Source: QHXM01 sp032160705
GTDB taxonomy: Bacteria > Acidobacteriota > Blastocatellia > Pyrinomonadales > Pyrinomonadaceae
Reading direction: 5' to 3'
Assembly (NCBI GenBank): GCA_032160705.1
Contig: JAVHVE010000060.1
Coordinates: 150,222 to 214,221, forward strand
DNA: 64,000 nucleotides
The notes beneath the pieces were generated by a model. The model worked only from the letters and a program-made list of their open reading frames with translations. It ran no database searches and was not told the DNA's origin. A program made the position numbers and the translations under genes. This document shows, in pieces, positions 58,763-64,000 of this stretch (position 1 is the stretch's first letter; each line of letters starts with the position of its first letter).

Positions 58763-59830
58763 ATGGTGACTCAGCGAAGACCTAAACCCTCTAAATATTT
58801 GACTGTGCCGACCAGGCCTGTGCAGGTTGATCGCGACCGCTCGGTGGCCGGACTGCTCGAAAAAATGGAGGGCACAGGATTTGGCGGACGGCAATTGGCC
58901 GAAGCGCATCGCATCTGGCTCGACATGCTGGGCGATAACACAACCGTTTATGTGGCAGCATCGGGCGCACTGATTCCGGCAGGGATGCGCCGCCTGCTGG
59001 CCTATATCATCAAGAATCGTTTCGTTGATGTGCTGGTGCTTTCGGGTTCGATCATCTTCCACGACCTGCATGAAACGCTCGGTCGCCACCATTTTCAGGC
59101 GCACCCGACGATGACGGATGCCGAGCTGGAGGCCTCGCAGATCAACCGCATGTGGGATTTGTTGTCGAGCGATGAAGAATACAGAGAAGCAGAGGAATGG
59201 GTCGGCGGTTTCAGCAATCAGCTCGACCCGACGCGCCCCTATTCGACGCGCGAGTTTTTGCACCTGCTGGGGAGGGAGCTAGCCGAGATTGCCACCGAAG
59301 ACGGGGTACTGACTTCCGCTTATAAATCGCGCGTGCCCATTTTCTGTCCGGCTATTGCCGATAGCTCGATCAGCATCGGGATTGCAGCCTCACGCTTTGA
59401 GAAGAAGAACAATTTTCAGTTCGATATTATTCAAGATGTTTTAGACATGACCCAGATTGCAGCCCGCGCACGCGTTTCGGGTGTCATCCATCTTGGAGGC
59501 GGAACGAGCAAGAGCTTCATCCAGCAGACGGAAATCTCGACCAGCATCGTCAAAGTTCCGGCTCGCGGCCACAAATACGCGATCACCGTCGCCACGGACG
59601 CGCCCCATCCGGGTGGGCGCTCCCACGCCACCGGAGCCATCGGCGACGAATCGCTCATCTTCGGCAAACTGGCGCGCGGCGCGCACACAGCCTATGTCAA
59701 CTGCGACGCGACCATCGCGCTCCCCATCCTCGTCACCGCGCTCTCGCAAACCGCTGCTAAATACATGAAAGGCCGCAAACGCCCAAACTTCACTTTTGCC
59801 GGGCGCGATTTGACGATAGAGGTGCCGTAA
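58763..59830 (+). CDS. Deoxyhypusine synthase-family protein (bacterial polyamine aminobutyl transferase)
   Basis: A 355-aa NAD-dependent DHS-fold protein. Motifs: VYVAASGALIPAGMRRLLAYII, DVLVLSGSIIFHDLHETLG, VPIFCPAIADSSISIGIA, GVIHLGGGTSKSFIQQT and ITVATDAPHPGGRSHATGAIGDES. The lysine in GGGTSKSF aligns with the imine-forming lysine of eukaryotic DHS (GGGVVKHH). Bacteria lack eIF5A; relatives make homospermidine or transfer aminobutyl groups between polyamines. Position between speA and speB supports a polyamine role. The exact acceptor is not decided. Confidence 0.85.
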   Translation: MVTQRRPKPSKYLTVPTRPVQVDRDRSVAGLLEKMEGTGFGGRQLAEAHRIWLDMLGDNTTVYVAASGALIPAGMRRLLAYIIKNRFVDVLVLSGSIIFHDLHETLGRHHFQAHPTMTDAELEASQINRMWDLLSSDEEYREAEEWVGGFSNQLDPTRPYSTREFLHLLGRELAEIATEDGVLTSAYKSRVPIFCPAIADSSISIGIAASRFEKKNNFQFDIIQDVLDMTQIAARARVSGVIHLGGGTSKSFIQQTEISTSIVKVPARGHKYAITVATDAPHPGGRSHATGAIGDESLIFGKLARGAHTAYVNCDATIALPILVTALSQTAAKYMKGRKRPNFTFAGRDLTIEVP

Positions 59831-59850
59831 GAAATAACTAATCAAAGTTT

Positions 59851-59895
59851 AATAGCCAGCAGTCAGTTCTCGTTTTCTACTGACTGTTGGCTATT
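59851..59895. repeat. Short heptad hairpin after the DHS-like gene
   Basis: AATAGCCAGCAGTCAGT (59851-59867) pairs with ACTGACTGTTGGCTATT (59879-59895), with one G-U wobble. The units AGCCAGC and AGTCAGT keep the 7-bp period. TGTGTTTTAG follows, so it may act as a terminator. Confidence 0.75.
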
Positions 59896-60026
59896 GTGTT
59901 TTAGGGTTCACAAATCTGCAATTTCTAAAGGCAGATAGTTGTCACACATTTTTAATGACGAATCGCCTCTTCTGTGCTCAGATGCTAAATGGGGAGAGAA
60001 ATAGGTATAGATAAAGAGGTGCGTAT

Positions 60027-60248
60027 ATGGCGAGAAAGCTACCCGTATTAAAACCGAAGAAGGTCATCAAGGCTCTTGAGCGTAATGGCTTCTACATCCA
60101 TCATACGACTGGAAGCCATTACATTCTCAAGAAAGAGAAATTTAGGGTAACTGTTCCATACCATAACAAAGACTTGAAGCCGCGCACGCTCGCATCCATT
60201 ATTGAGCAGACAGGTTTGACTCTTAAAGAACTTCTGGATTTGCTTTGA
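60027..60248 (+). CDS. hicA: HicA-type toxin (mRNA interferase family)
   Basis: A 73-aa protein of the HicA/YcfA family with a dsRBD-like fold. Signature: LKPKKVIKALERNGFYIHHTTGSHYILKKE, with the active histidine in GSHY, then VTVPYHNKDLKPRTLASIIEQTG and a final helix LKELLDLL. HicA toxins cleave mRNA and are held by HicB. GAGGTG lies 5 bp before the ATG. The HicB-like gene is downstream on the opposite strand, tail to tail, 20 bp away. Confidence 0.9.
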   Translation: MARKLPVLKPKKVIKALERNGFYIHHTTGSHYILKKEKFRVTVPYHNKDLKPRTLASIIEQTGLTLKELLDLL

Positions 60249-60268
60249 TGAGAGGAAAGGATTGAAAA

Positions 60269-60496
60269 TCAGGCAAGCTCAACGGTCACTTCTTCGACGA
60301 TAGGATTATCCGTTGGAATCGGCTCGCCGTCCATTTGAAGACTTTCGATATAACCACGAATTGCGTCAGCGGCCATCTCGCGCGCTTCCTCAATTGTATC
60401 GCCTTCCGTCACCAGCCCCGGCAATGCAGGACAGGTCACAACGTACCCACCCGTTTCGTCCGGCGTCATGAGAACCGTGTAATTCAGGATTTTCAT
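60269..60496 (-). CDS. hicB: HicB-type antitoxin
   Basis: A 75-aa protein with the partial RNase H-like HicB fold: MKILNYTVLMTPDETGGYVVTCPALPGLVTEGDTIEEAREMAADAI, the typical P-x-LPG-x-x-T-x-G-x-T motif. There is no C-terminal DNA-binding (RHH/HTH) domain: the protein ends in an acidic strand EEVTVELA. ATG 60496 is chosen on family grounds. A perfect TATAAT lies 6 bp upstream of that ATG, so the message may be nearly leaderless. It is convergent with hicA rather than in the usual same-strand operon. Confidence 0.88.
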   Translation of the reverse strand: MKILNYTVLMTPDETGGYVVTCPALPGLVTEGDTIEEAREMAADAIRGYIESLQMDGEPIPTDNPIVEEVTVELA

Positions 60497-60502
60497 GGCG
60501 GG

Positions 60503-60508
60503 ATTATA
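60503..60508 (-). promoter_or_regulatory. -10 element directly in front of hicB
   Basis: TATAAT on the minus strand, 6 bp before the hicB ATG. The -35 candidate TTAAGA lies 18 bp further up and is weak. Predicted transcription start is at or next to the start codon. Confidence 0.5.
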
Positions 60509-60568
60509 GCATTTCCTGACAAACATTCTTAACTTGTCACCCGTACATCATCTCTTTAAACTGTCCAC

Positions 60569-61495
60569 ATGTCTGAATCATCTCATCTTCCAATGAATTT
60601 CGGCGGGATTGCCGAAGAAGAATTCTCCAGCTTCGAGCGGGCGCGTATTCTCGTGTGGCCGATCTCTTATGAGGGCACTGTCTCTTACGGCACGGGCACG
60701 GGGCGCGGGGCTGAGGCCATCATTGATGCTTCGCGCAACATGGAGCTTTACGACGAGGAGACGGACACGGAGGTTTATAAACTCGGCATTCACACGCTGG
60801 AAGAGTCGTCTTCGGTTGAGCCGCCCGCTCGCATGATGGAATCGCTGCTTGAACGCGGGAGAGAATTGGTTGCCAGCGGAAAGTTTGTGACGATGATCGG
60901 CGGCGAGCATTCCGTCACCGCACCCGTGATTCGCGCTCACGCTGAACGTTACGACAATCTCTCCGTTCTTCAGATAGACGCCCACGCAGATTTGCGCGAC
61001 ACCTATGACGGCACGCCGCATTCGCATGCTTCGATTATGGCTCGCGTCACGCGCGACCTGCGCCTGCCATCTGTCCAATGCGGGATTCGTTCCATTTCCG
61101 CCGAAGAAGCGCGCTCACTCGATGAACTGCCGACGCGCATCTTCTGGGCTAAAGACATCGTGGGGCGAAGCGATTGGTGGGATGCGGCGGTTGATGGCTT
61201 GACGGAGAACGTTTACCTGACGATAGACATTGACGGCCTTGACCCTTCGCTCGTCGCGCAGACAGGCACGCCTGAGCCTGGAGGCCTGGGTTGGTACGAA
61301 ACCGTTGGGCTGATTCGCACGCTGGCTCGCAAGCGGCGCATCGTCGGGATGGACTTGACGGAATACTCCTACGTCGAAGGCTTCGAGGCATCCGCCTTCC
61401 TCTGCGCCAAGCTCATCTACAAATCGCTGGCGTTTATTTTCGAGGGCGAGACAACCCGTGTCCGCAGCTCGACGCAGACGGCAGCTCGCATCTGA
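60569..61495 (+). CDS. speB: Agmatinase / ureohydrolase family enzyme
   Basis: A 308-aa binuclear manganese ureohydrolase that splits agmatine into putrescine and urea. Motifs: MIGGEHSVTAPVI, LQIDAHADLRDTYDG, PHSHASIMARV and LTIDIDGLDPSLVAQTGTPEPGG supply all metal ligands. It starts with IGxxY-like ILVWPISYEGTVSYGTGTGRG. With speA upstream this completes an arginine to putrescine pathway. The hicA/hicB pair separates it from the DHS-like gene. Confidence 0.93.
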   Translation: MSESSHLPMNFGGIAEEEFSSFERARILVWPISYEGTVSYGTGTGRGAEAIIDASRNMELYDEETDTEVYKLGIHTLEESSSVEPPARMMESLLERGRELVASGKFVTMIGGEHSVTAPVIRAHAERYDNLSVLQIDAHADLRDTYDGTPHSHASIMARVTRDLRLPSVQCGIRSISAEEARSLDELPTRIFWAKDIVGRSDWWDAAVDGLTENVYLTIDIDGLDPSLVAQTGTPEPGGLGWYETVGLIRTLARKRRIVGMDLTEYSYVEGFEASAFLCAKLIYKSLAFIFEGETTRVRSSTQTAARI

Positions 61496-61539
61496 ATAAA
61501 ACTGTCGGGGCAGGGCTTGTCCCTACAACTTCCCGCCGC

Positions 61540-61570
61540 TTGACATCCCCTGGATTTAGAATTATTCTAA
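61540..61570 (+). promoter_or_regulatory. Promoter overlapped by a PerR-type box
   Basis: TTGACA (61540-61545), 17-bp spacer, TATTCT (61563-61568). The palindrome TTAGAAT-T-ATTCTAA (61556-61570) is a perfect 7-1-7 inverted repeat that covers the -10 and resembles the Bacillus PerR box (TTATAATNATTATAA). It lies 17 bp before the start of the Fur-family gene. Confidence 0.82.
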
Positions 61571-61587
61571 TTCCAGCTTAAACAACC

Positions 61588-61998
61588 ATGAAGATAGGTA
61601 ACGGAGATCAGGGTGGCGCACGCAGCCTCACGAGGCAGCGCGAAGCTGTCCTTCAGGTGATCCGCGAGAGTGAGAATCATTTGACGGCCAGCGAGATTTT
61701 CGAGGCGGCGCGCAGGCGTCTGCCCTCGATCAGCTACGCGACTGTCTACAACTCGTTGAAGTATTTGAGGGAGGCCGGGCTGGTGCATGAAATCAGCTTT
61801 GGCGGCGCGGGCGCGAGCCGTTATGACCGTGAGACCGCAAGGCACGATCACGCAATCTGCACAGCTTGCGGAAAGCTGGTTGACTTCGATTTAACGGTCA
61901 CAACCGACGTGGTGCGCGCGGCGGTTCGCAAGACCCGCTTTAAGCCGGAATCTATTCACCTGACGCTCAGAGGATTATGCCCTGATTGCCGGGAGTAA
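61588..61998 (+). CDS. perR: Fur-family peroxide regulator (PerR-like)
   Basis: A 136-aa metalloregulator. Winged helix: LTRQREAVLQVIRESENHLTASEIFEAARRRLPSISYATVYNSLKYLREAGL. The dimerisation domain has SRYDRETARHDHAICTACGKLVDFD and the second zinc pair CPDC at the C-terminus, making the structural Cys4 site. The PerR rather than Fur assignment rests on the adjacent peroxiredoxin gene and the PerR-type box over its own promoter. Confidence 0.87.
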   Translation: MKIGNGDQGGARSLTRQREAVLQVIRESENHLTASEIFEAARRRLPSISYATVYNSLKYLREAGLVHEISFGGAGASRYDRETARHDHAICTACGKLVDFDLTVTTDVVRAAVRKTRFKPESIHLTLRGLCPDCRE

Positions 61999-62100
61999 AG
62001 GTCAATCGCAATTTTTGTGATACAGGGAGCGCGTCAGAGCACAAGCTCTAAGACTCTGCGCGTTTAATGCAAACAACGAACCATGAAGGATGGAGAGAAT

Positions 62101-62667
62101 ATGCAAGCGACAGCAACCGCAAGGGAAAGCGCGATGGTCGGACAGCCCGCGCCGGATTTCGATATGGCTTCGACCAAAAACCTTGAGACCTTGAAAGAGA
62201 ACGTCAAGCTCTCAGACTATACAGGACAGTGGGTCGTTCTCCTGTTCTACCCGCTGGATTTCACTTTCGTCTGCCCGACGGAGTTGACCACTTTCAGCGA
62301 CCGCTACGAAGATTTTAAGGGCATCAATGCTGAGATCATAGGCGTTTCCACCGACTCGGTTTTTTCGCACCGCGCCTGGATCAACACGCCCCGCGACAAA
62401 GGCGGCGTGGCCGATCTCAAATACCCGCTCGCGGCGGATTCGACCAAGCAGGTGGCGCGCGATTACGGCGTGCTGATCGAAGACAAAGGCATCGCGCTGC
62501 GCGGATTGTTCGTCATTGATCCCGAAGGCGTGCTGCGCTACAAGGTGATTCACGACCTCAACATCGGTCGGTCAGCCGAAGAAACGCTGCGCGTCATTCA
62601 AGCCTTGCAGACCGGCGGGCTTTGCCAGGCCGAATGGAAACCGGGGCAGGAAACGATTAAAGCGTGA
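62101..62667 (+). CDS. 2-Cys peroxiredoxin (AhpC/Prx1 family)
   Basis: A 188-aa thiol peroxidase. ATG 62101 is chosen, as GGAGAG lies just upstream; an ATG at 62083 would add six residues. The peroxidatic cysteine is in LDFTFVCPTELTTFSDRY and the resolving cysteine in TGGLCQAEWKPG, followed by a short tail without the full YF motif. APDFDMASTKN at the start and GVLRYKVIHDLNIGRSAEETLRVIQAL are typical. It lies 100 bp after perR, which presumably controls it. A heptad hairpin follows. Confidence 0.93.
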   Translation: MQATATARESAMVGQPAPDFDMASTKNLETLKENVKLSDYTGQWVVLLFYPLDFTFVCPTELTTFSDRYEDFKGINAEIIGVSTDSVFSHRAWINTPRDKGGVADLKYPLAADSTKQVARDYGVLIEDKGIALRGLFVIDPEGVLRYKVIHDLNIGRSAEETLRVIQALQTGGLCQAEWKPGQETIKA

Positions 62668-62672
62668 AAGGT

Positions 62673-62753
62673 AGTTTTCAGTTTCCAGTTTTCAGTTTTA
62701 AGCAAAGACCGTGTTGCTTTTACTGGAAACTGGAAACTGAAAACCGAAAACTG
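62673..62753. repeat. Heptad hairpin, TTTTCAG family
   Basis: Left arm AGTTTTCAGTTTCCAGTTTT then CAGTTTTA; right arm CTGGAAACTGGAAACTGAAA then ACCGAAAACTG. It begins just after the peroxiredoxin stop and ends in CTGATTATG, the same junction as at 43171-43179. Confidence 0.92.
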
Positions 62754-62756
62754 ATT

Positions 62757-63248
62757 ATGCCAATGAGAATCGGGACGGAGATGCCCAGGCTTGATGGGGC
62801 GCTTGAATGGTTCGGGGGCACGCAGGCACATGCCGAAGCGGAGGCCGAAGGGCATCCCACCCTCGTGCATTTCTGGGCGGTCAGTTGCGGAATCTGCAAA
62901 GAGAATATGCCGCGCATCAATGAGTGGCGCGACGGGCGGCGCGAAGAGGGTTTGCGCGTGATAGCCATCCACATGCCGCGCTACGAAGCGGATACGGATG
63001 TCGAAACGGTGCGCGAAGCCATCAGTAAATACAACATCACCGAACCGTGTGCCATTGATAACGAGCACAAGCTGCGCGATGCTTTTCAGAACGAGCACGG
63101 GTACGTTCCCGCTTATTATCTCTTCGACGCCGAGGGCAAGCTCAAGAGCTTTGCGGCGGGCGAGCGTGGACTTGATATGCTCGCCTCGGCAGTAGAGCGC
63201 ATCCTCGCCGCTACAGCAGCACCGCAGGCAACATCAGCGCAAAGTTAA
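62757..63248 (+). CDS. TlpA/ResA-like thioredoxin-fold protein
   Basis: A 163-aa protein. ATG 62757 is chosen; the longer frame from 62664 is hairpin-encoded. Thioredoxin-fold features: PTLVHFWAVSCGICKENMPRINEW (active CxxC is C-G-I-C), VIAIHMPRYEADTDVETV, AIDNEHKLRDAF and the cis-Pro region HGYVPAYYLFDAEGKL. There is no signal peptide, so it is probably cytoplasmic and may reduce the neighbouring peroxiredoxin or bacillithiolated proteins (inference). Confidence 0.87.
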   Translation: MPMRIGTEMPRLDGALEWFGGTQAHAEAEAEGHPTLVHFWAVSCGICKENMPRINEWRDGRREEGLRVIAIHMPRYEADTDVETVREAISKYNITEPCAIDNEHKLRDAFQNEHGYVPAYYLFDAEGKLKSFAAGERGLDMLASAVERILAATAAPQATSAQS

Positions 63249-63291
63249 AACCATTGATCCAGGGAAACGGTCAGGCCAGGGAGGTCGAACA

Positions 63292-63858
63292 ATGGCAGGA
63301 CGGCTCAGCAGATTAAGAATTCTCTCGGTTGCTGTCATGTTGCTGATAGCAATAGCCAGCGCACCCTCGCGCGTGGCCAGGGAAGAAGTCCTCCCGAATT
63401 TCCACAAGGTCAACGAGCAACTCTATCGCGGCGCGCAACCCTCGCCGGGCGGCATGAAGGAACTCGCCGCGCTCCGCATCAAAACCGTCATCAATTTGCG
63501 AGGCGAAGACGAACACACACGCGACGAAGAAGCGGAAGCGCGAGCCGCTGGCCTTCGTTACTTCAGCGTGCCGCTGCCTGGTTTTGGGCGTCCAAGCGAT
63601 GAACAGGTCAATCGAGTGCTGGCCATCATTAACGATTCTCAAAACTGGCCTGTCTTCGTCCATTGCCATCATGGAGAAGATCGCACGGGCACAATCATCG
63701 CCGTCTATCGCATCTCACACGACGGCTGGTCTGCTGAAGAGGCGCGCAAAGAGGCAAAGCGTTACGGGATGAGCCGCTTCCAATTCAAGATGAAGGATTA
63801 TATTAACGACTACGCGCGTGACCACAAGCCCGGAGTGCAGCGAGCGGCGCAGCAGTAG
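63292..63858 (+). CDS. Secreted dual-specificity/tyrosine-type phosphatase
   Basis: A 188-aa exported phosphatase. Signal peptide ILSVAVMLLIAIASAPS. The fold opens with NEQLYRGAQPSPGGMKELAALRIKTVINLR. The P-loop is VHCHHGEDRTG (C-x5-R-T), with the likely general acid in the PLPGFGRPSDEQ segment. The sequence resembles bacterial DSP/Cps4B-unrelated phosphatases that act on inositol phosphates or phosphotyrosine. GGGAGG lies 11 bp before the ATG. Confidence 0.85.
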   Translation: MAGRLSRLRILSVAVMLLIAIASAPSRVAREEVLPNFHKVNEQLYRGAQPSPGGMKELAALRIKTVINLRGEDEHTRDEEAEARAAGLRYFSVPLPGFGRPSDEQVNRVLAIINDSQNWPVFVHCHHGEDRTGTIIAVYRISHDGWSAEEARKEAKRYGMSRFQFKMKDYINDYARDHKPGVQRAAQQ

Positions 63859-63970
63859 CCCCGGAGGGGCGATATAGCAGTAGCCCATGACGTGAGTCAT
63901 GGGGATGAAGCGGGCGATTTAATCTCAAAGCCCCGGAGGGGCGGCATAATATGTCGCCCCTCCGGGGCTT
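63855..63970. repeat. GCCCCGGAGGGGC palindrome repeats
   Basis: A first unit AGCCCCGGAGGGGCGATATA lies at the phosphatase stop. A second unit, AAGCCCCGGAGGGGCGGCAT (63928-63947), pairs with ATGTCGCCCCTCCGGGGCTT (63951-63970) with one wobble, giving a 20-bp hairpin. Between them is a CATGAC/GTCATG palindrome. Same type as the repeats near 54784. Confidence 0.85.
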
Positions 63971-64000
63971 CAACGTTTATTCGATGCCTATTCCCACGGC

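Noticed and set aside
378..62753. Tandem heptad arms as CRISPR-like arrays
   Set aside because: Units are 7 bp without unique spacers, the arms are inverted to each other, and no cas genes are present.
62101..63248. Selenoprotein encoded by an in-frame TGA among redox genes, prompted by the tRNA-Sec
   Set aside because: Peroxiredoxin and thioredoxin-like genes have ordinary Cys codons at their active sites and no internal TGA.

Overview
The window looks like chromosomal DNA of an Acidobacteriota member, probably class Blastocatellia (Pyrinomonadales-like). This is an inference from gene content: bacillithiol genes in a Gram-negative-type cell with RND/TolC export, paired M16 peptidases, large secreted helical paralogs, an aerobic benzoyl-CoA (box) pathway, moderately high GC, and several TTG/GTG starts. 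No phage, insertion sequence or CRISPR array is visible. About sixty protein genes and one tRNA (selenocysteine) are supported.

Layout. 0-1.4 kb: start of bshA (minus strand) and an nfu Fe-S scaffold gene. 1.6-5.6 kb: two tandem paralogs of a secreted helical protein. 5.8-10.2 kb: a giant TIR-nSTAND NTPase-WD40 protein, followed by convergent DUF72 and bshB1 genes. 12-15 kb: an MBL-fold hydrolase, a secreted EEP-fold phosphatase/nuclease and a small beta-rich protein. 15.3-23 kb: a TetR-MFP-RND-TolC efflux operon with a perfect palindromic operator. 23.5-25.4 kb: three YqjD/YqjE-like envelope genes. 25.5-30.4 kb: lipid kinase, phosphoesterase and an active/inactive M16 peptidase pair. 30.4-36.4 kb: topA, dprA, a DUF4926 gene, tRNA-Sec and a J-domain-like protein. 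36.5-51 kb: an aromatic-CoA degradation cluster (boxC, boxB, TetR, three crotonases, SDR, RidA, acyl-CoA dehydrogenase, salicylyl/anthraniloyl-CoA-type flavin monooxygenase, OYE reductase). 51.7-56.3 kb: glnE and glnA. 56.7-61.5 kb: agmatine/putrescine genes (speA, DHS-like, speB) with a convergent hicA/hicB pair between them. 61.5-63.9 kb: a PerR-like regulator with its box, a peroxiredoxin, a thioredoxin-fold protein and a secreted phosphatase.

The most striking structure is not a gene. Roughly 22 intergenic loci hold long hairpins whose arms are short tandem repeats, nearly always with a 7-bp period. At least ten different heptad sequences are used, yet the architecture is constant: heptads, then a 15-50 nt spacer, then inverted heptads. 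They usually fill the whole gap between two genes, from just after one stop codon to within a few bases of the next ATG. In one locus (42745-43173) the spacer is replaced by a complete four-helix-bundle (S23/IVP family) gene. At 10115-10231 a hairpin supplies the C-terminal tails of both convergent genes. They resemble the heptanucleotide STRR repeats known from filamentous cyanobacteria. I propose them as a dispersed hairpin-element system, possibly linked to the S23-like protein. A second palindrome family (GCTCCGTAGGAGC / GTCCCGGAGGGAC / GCCCCGGAGGGGC) is also dispersed in the window.

Functionally the window joins thiol/redox maintenance (bacillithiol, Nfu, PerR-peroxiredoxin), nitrogen control (adenylylated glutamine synthetase with its adenylyltransferase), polyamine synthesis and TetR-controlled aromatic catabolism.
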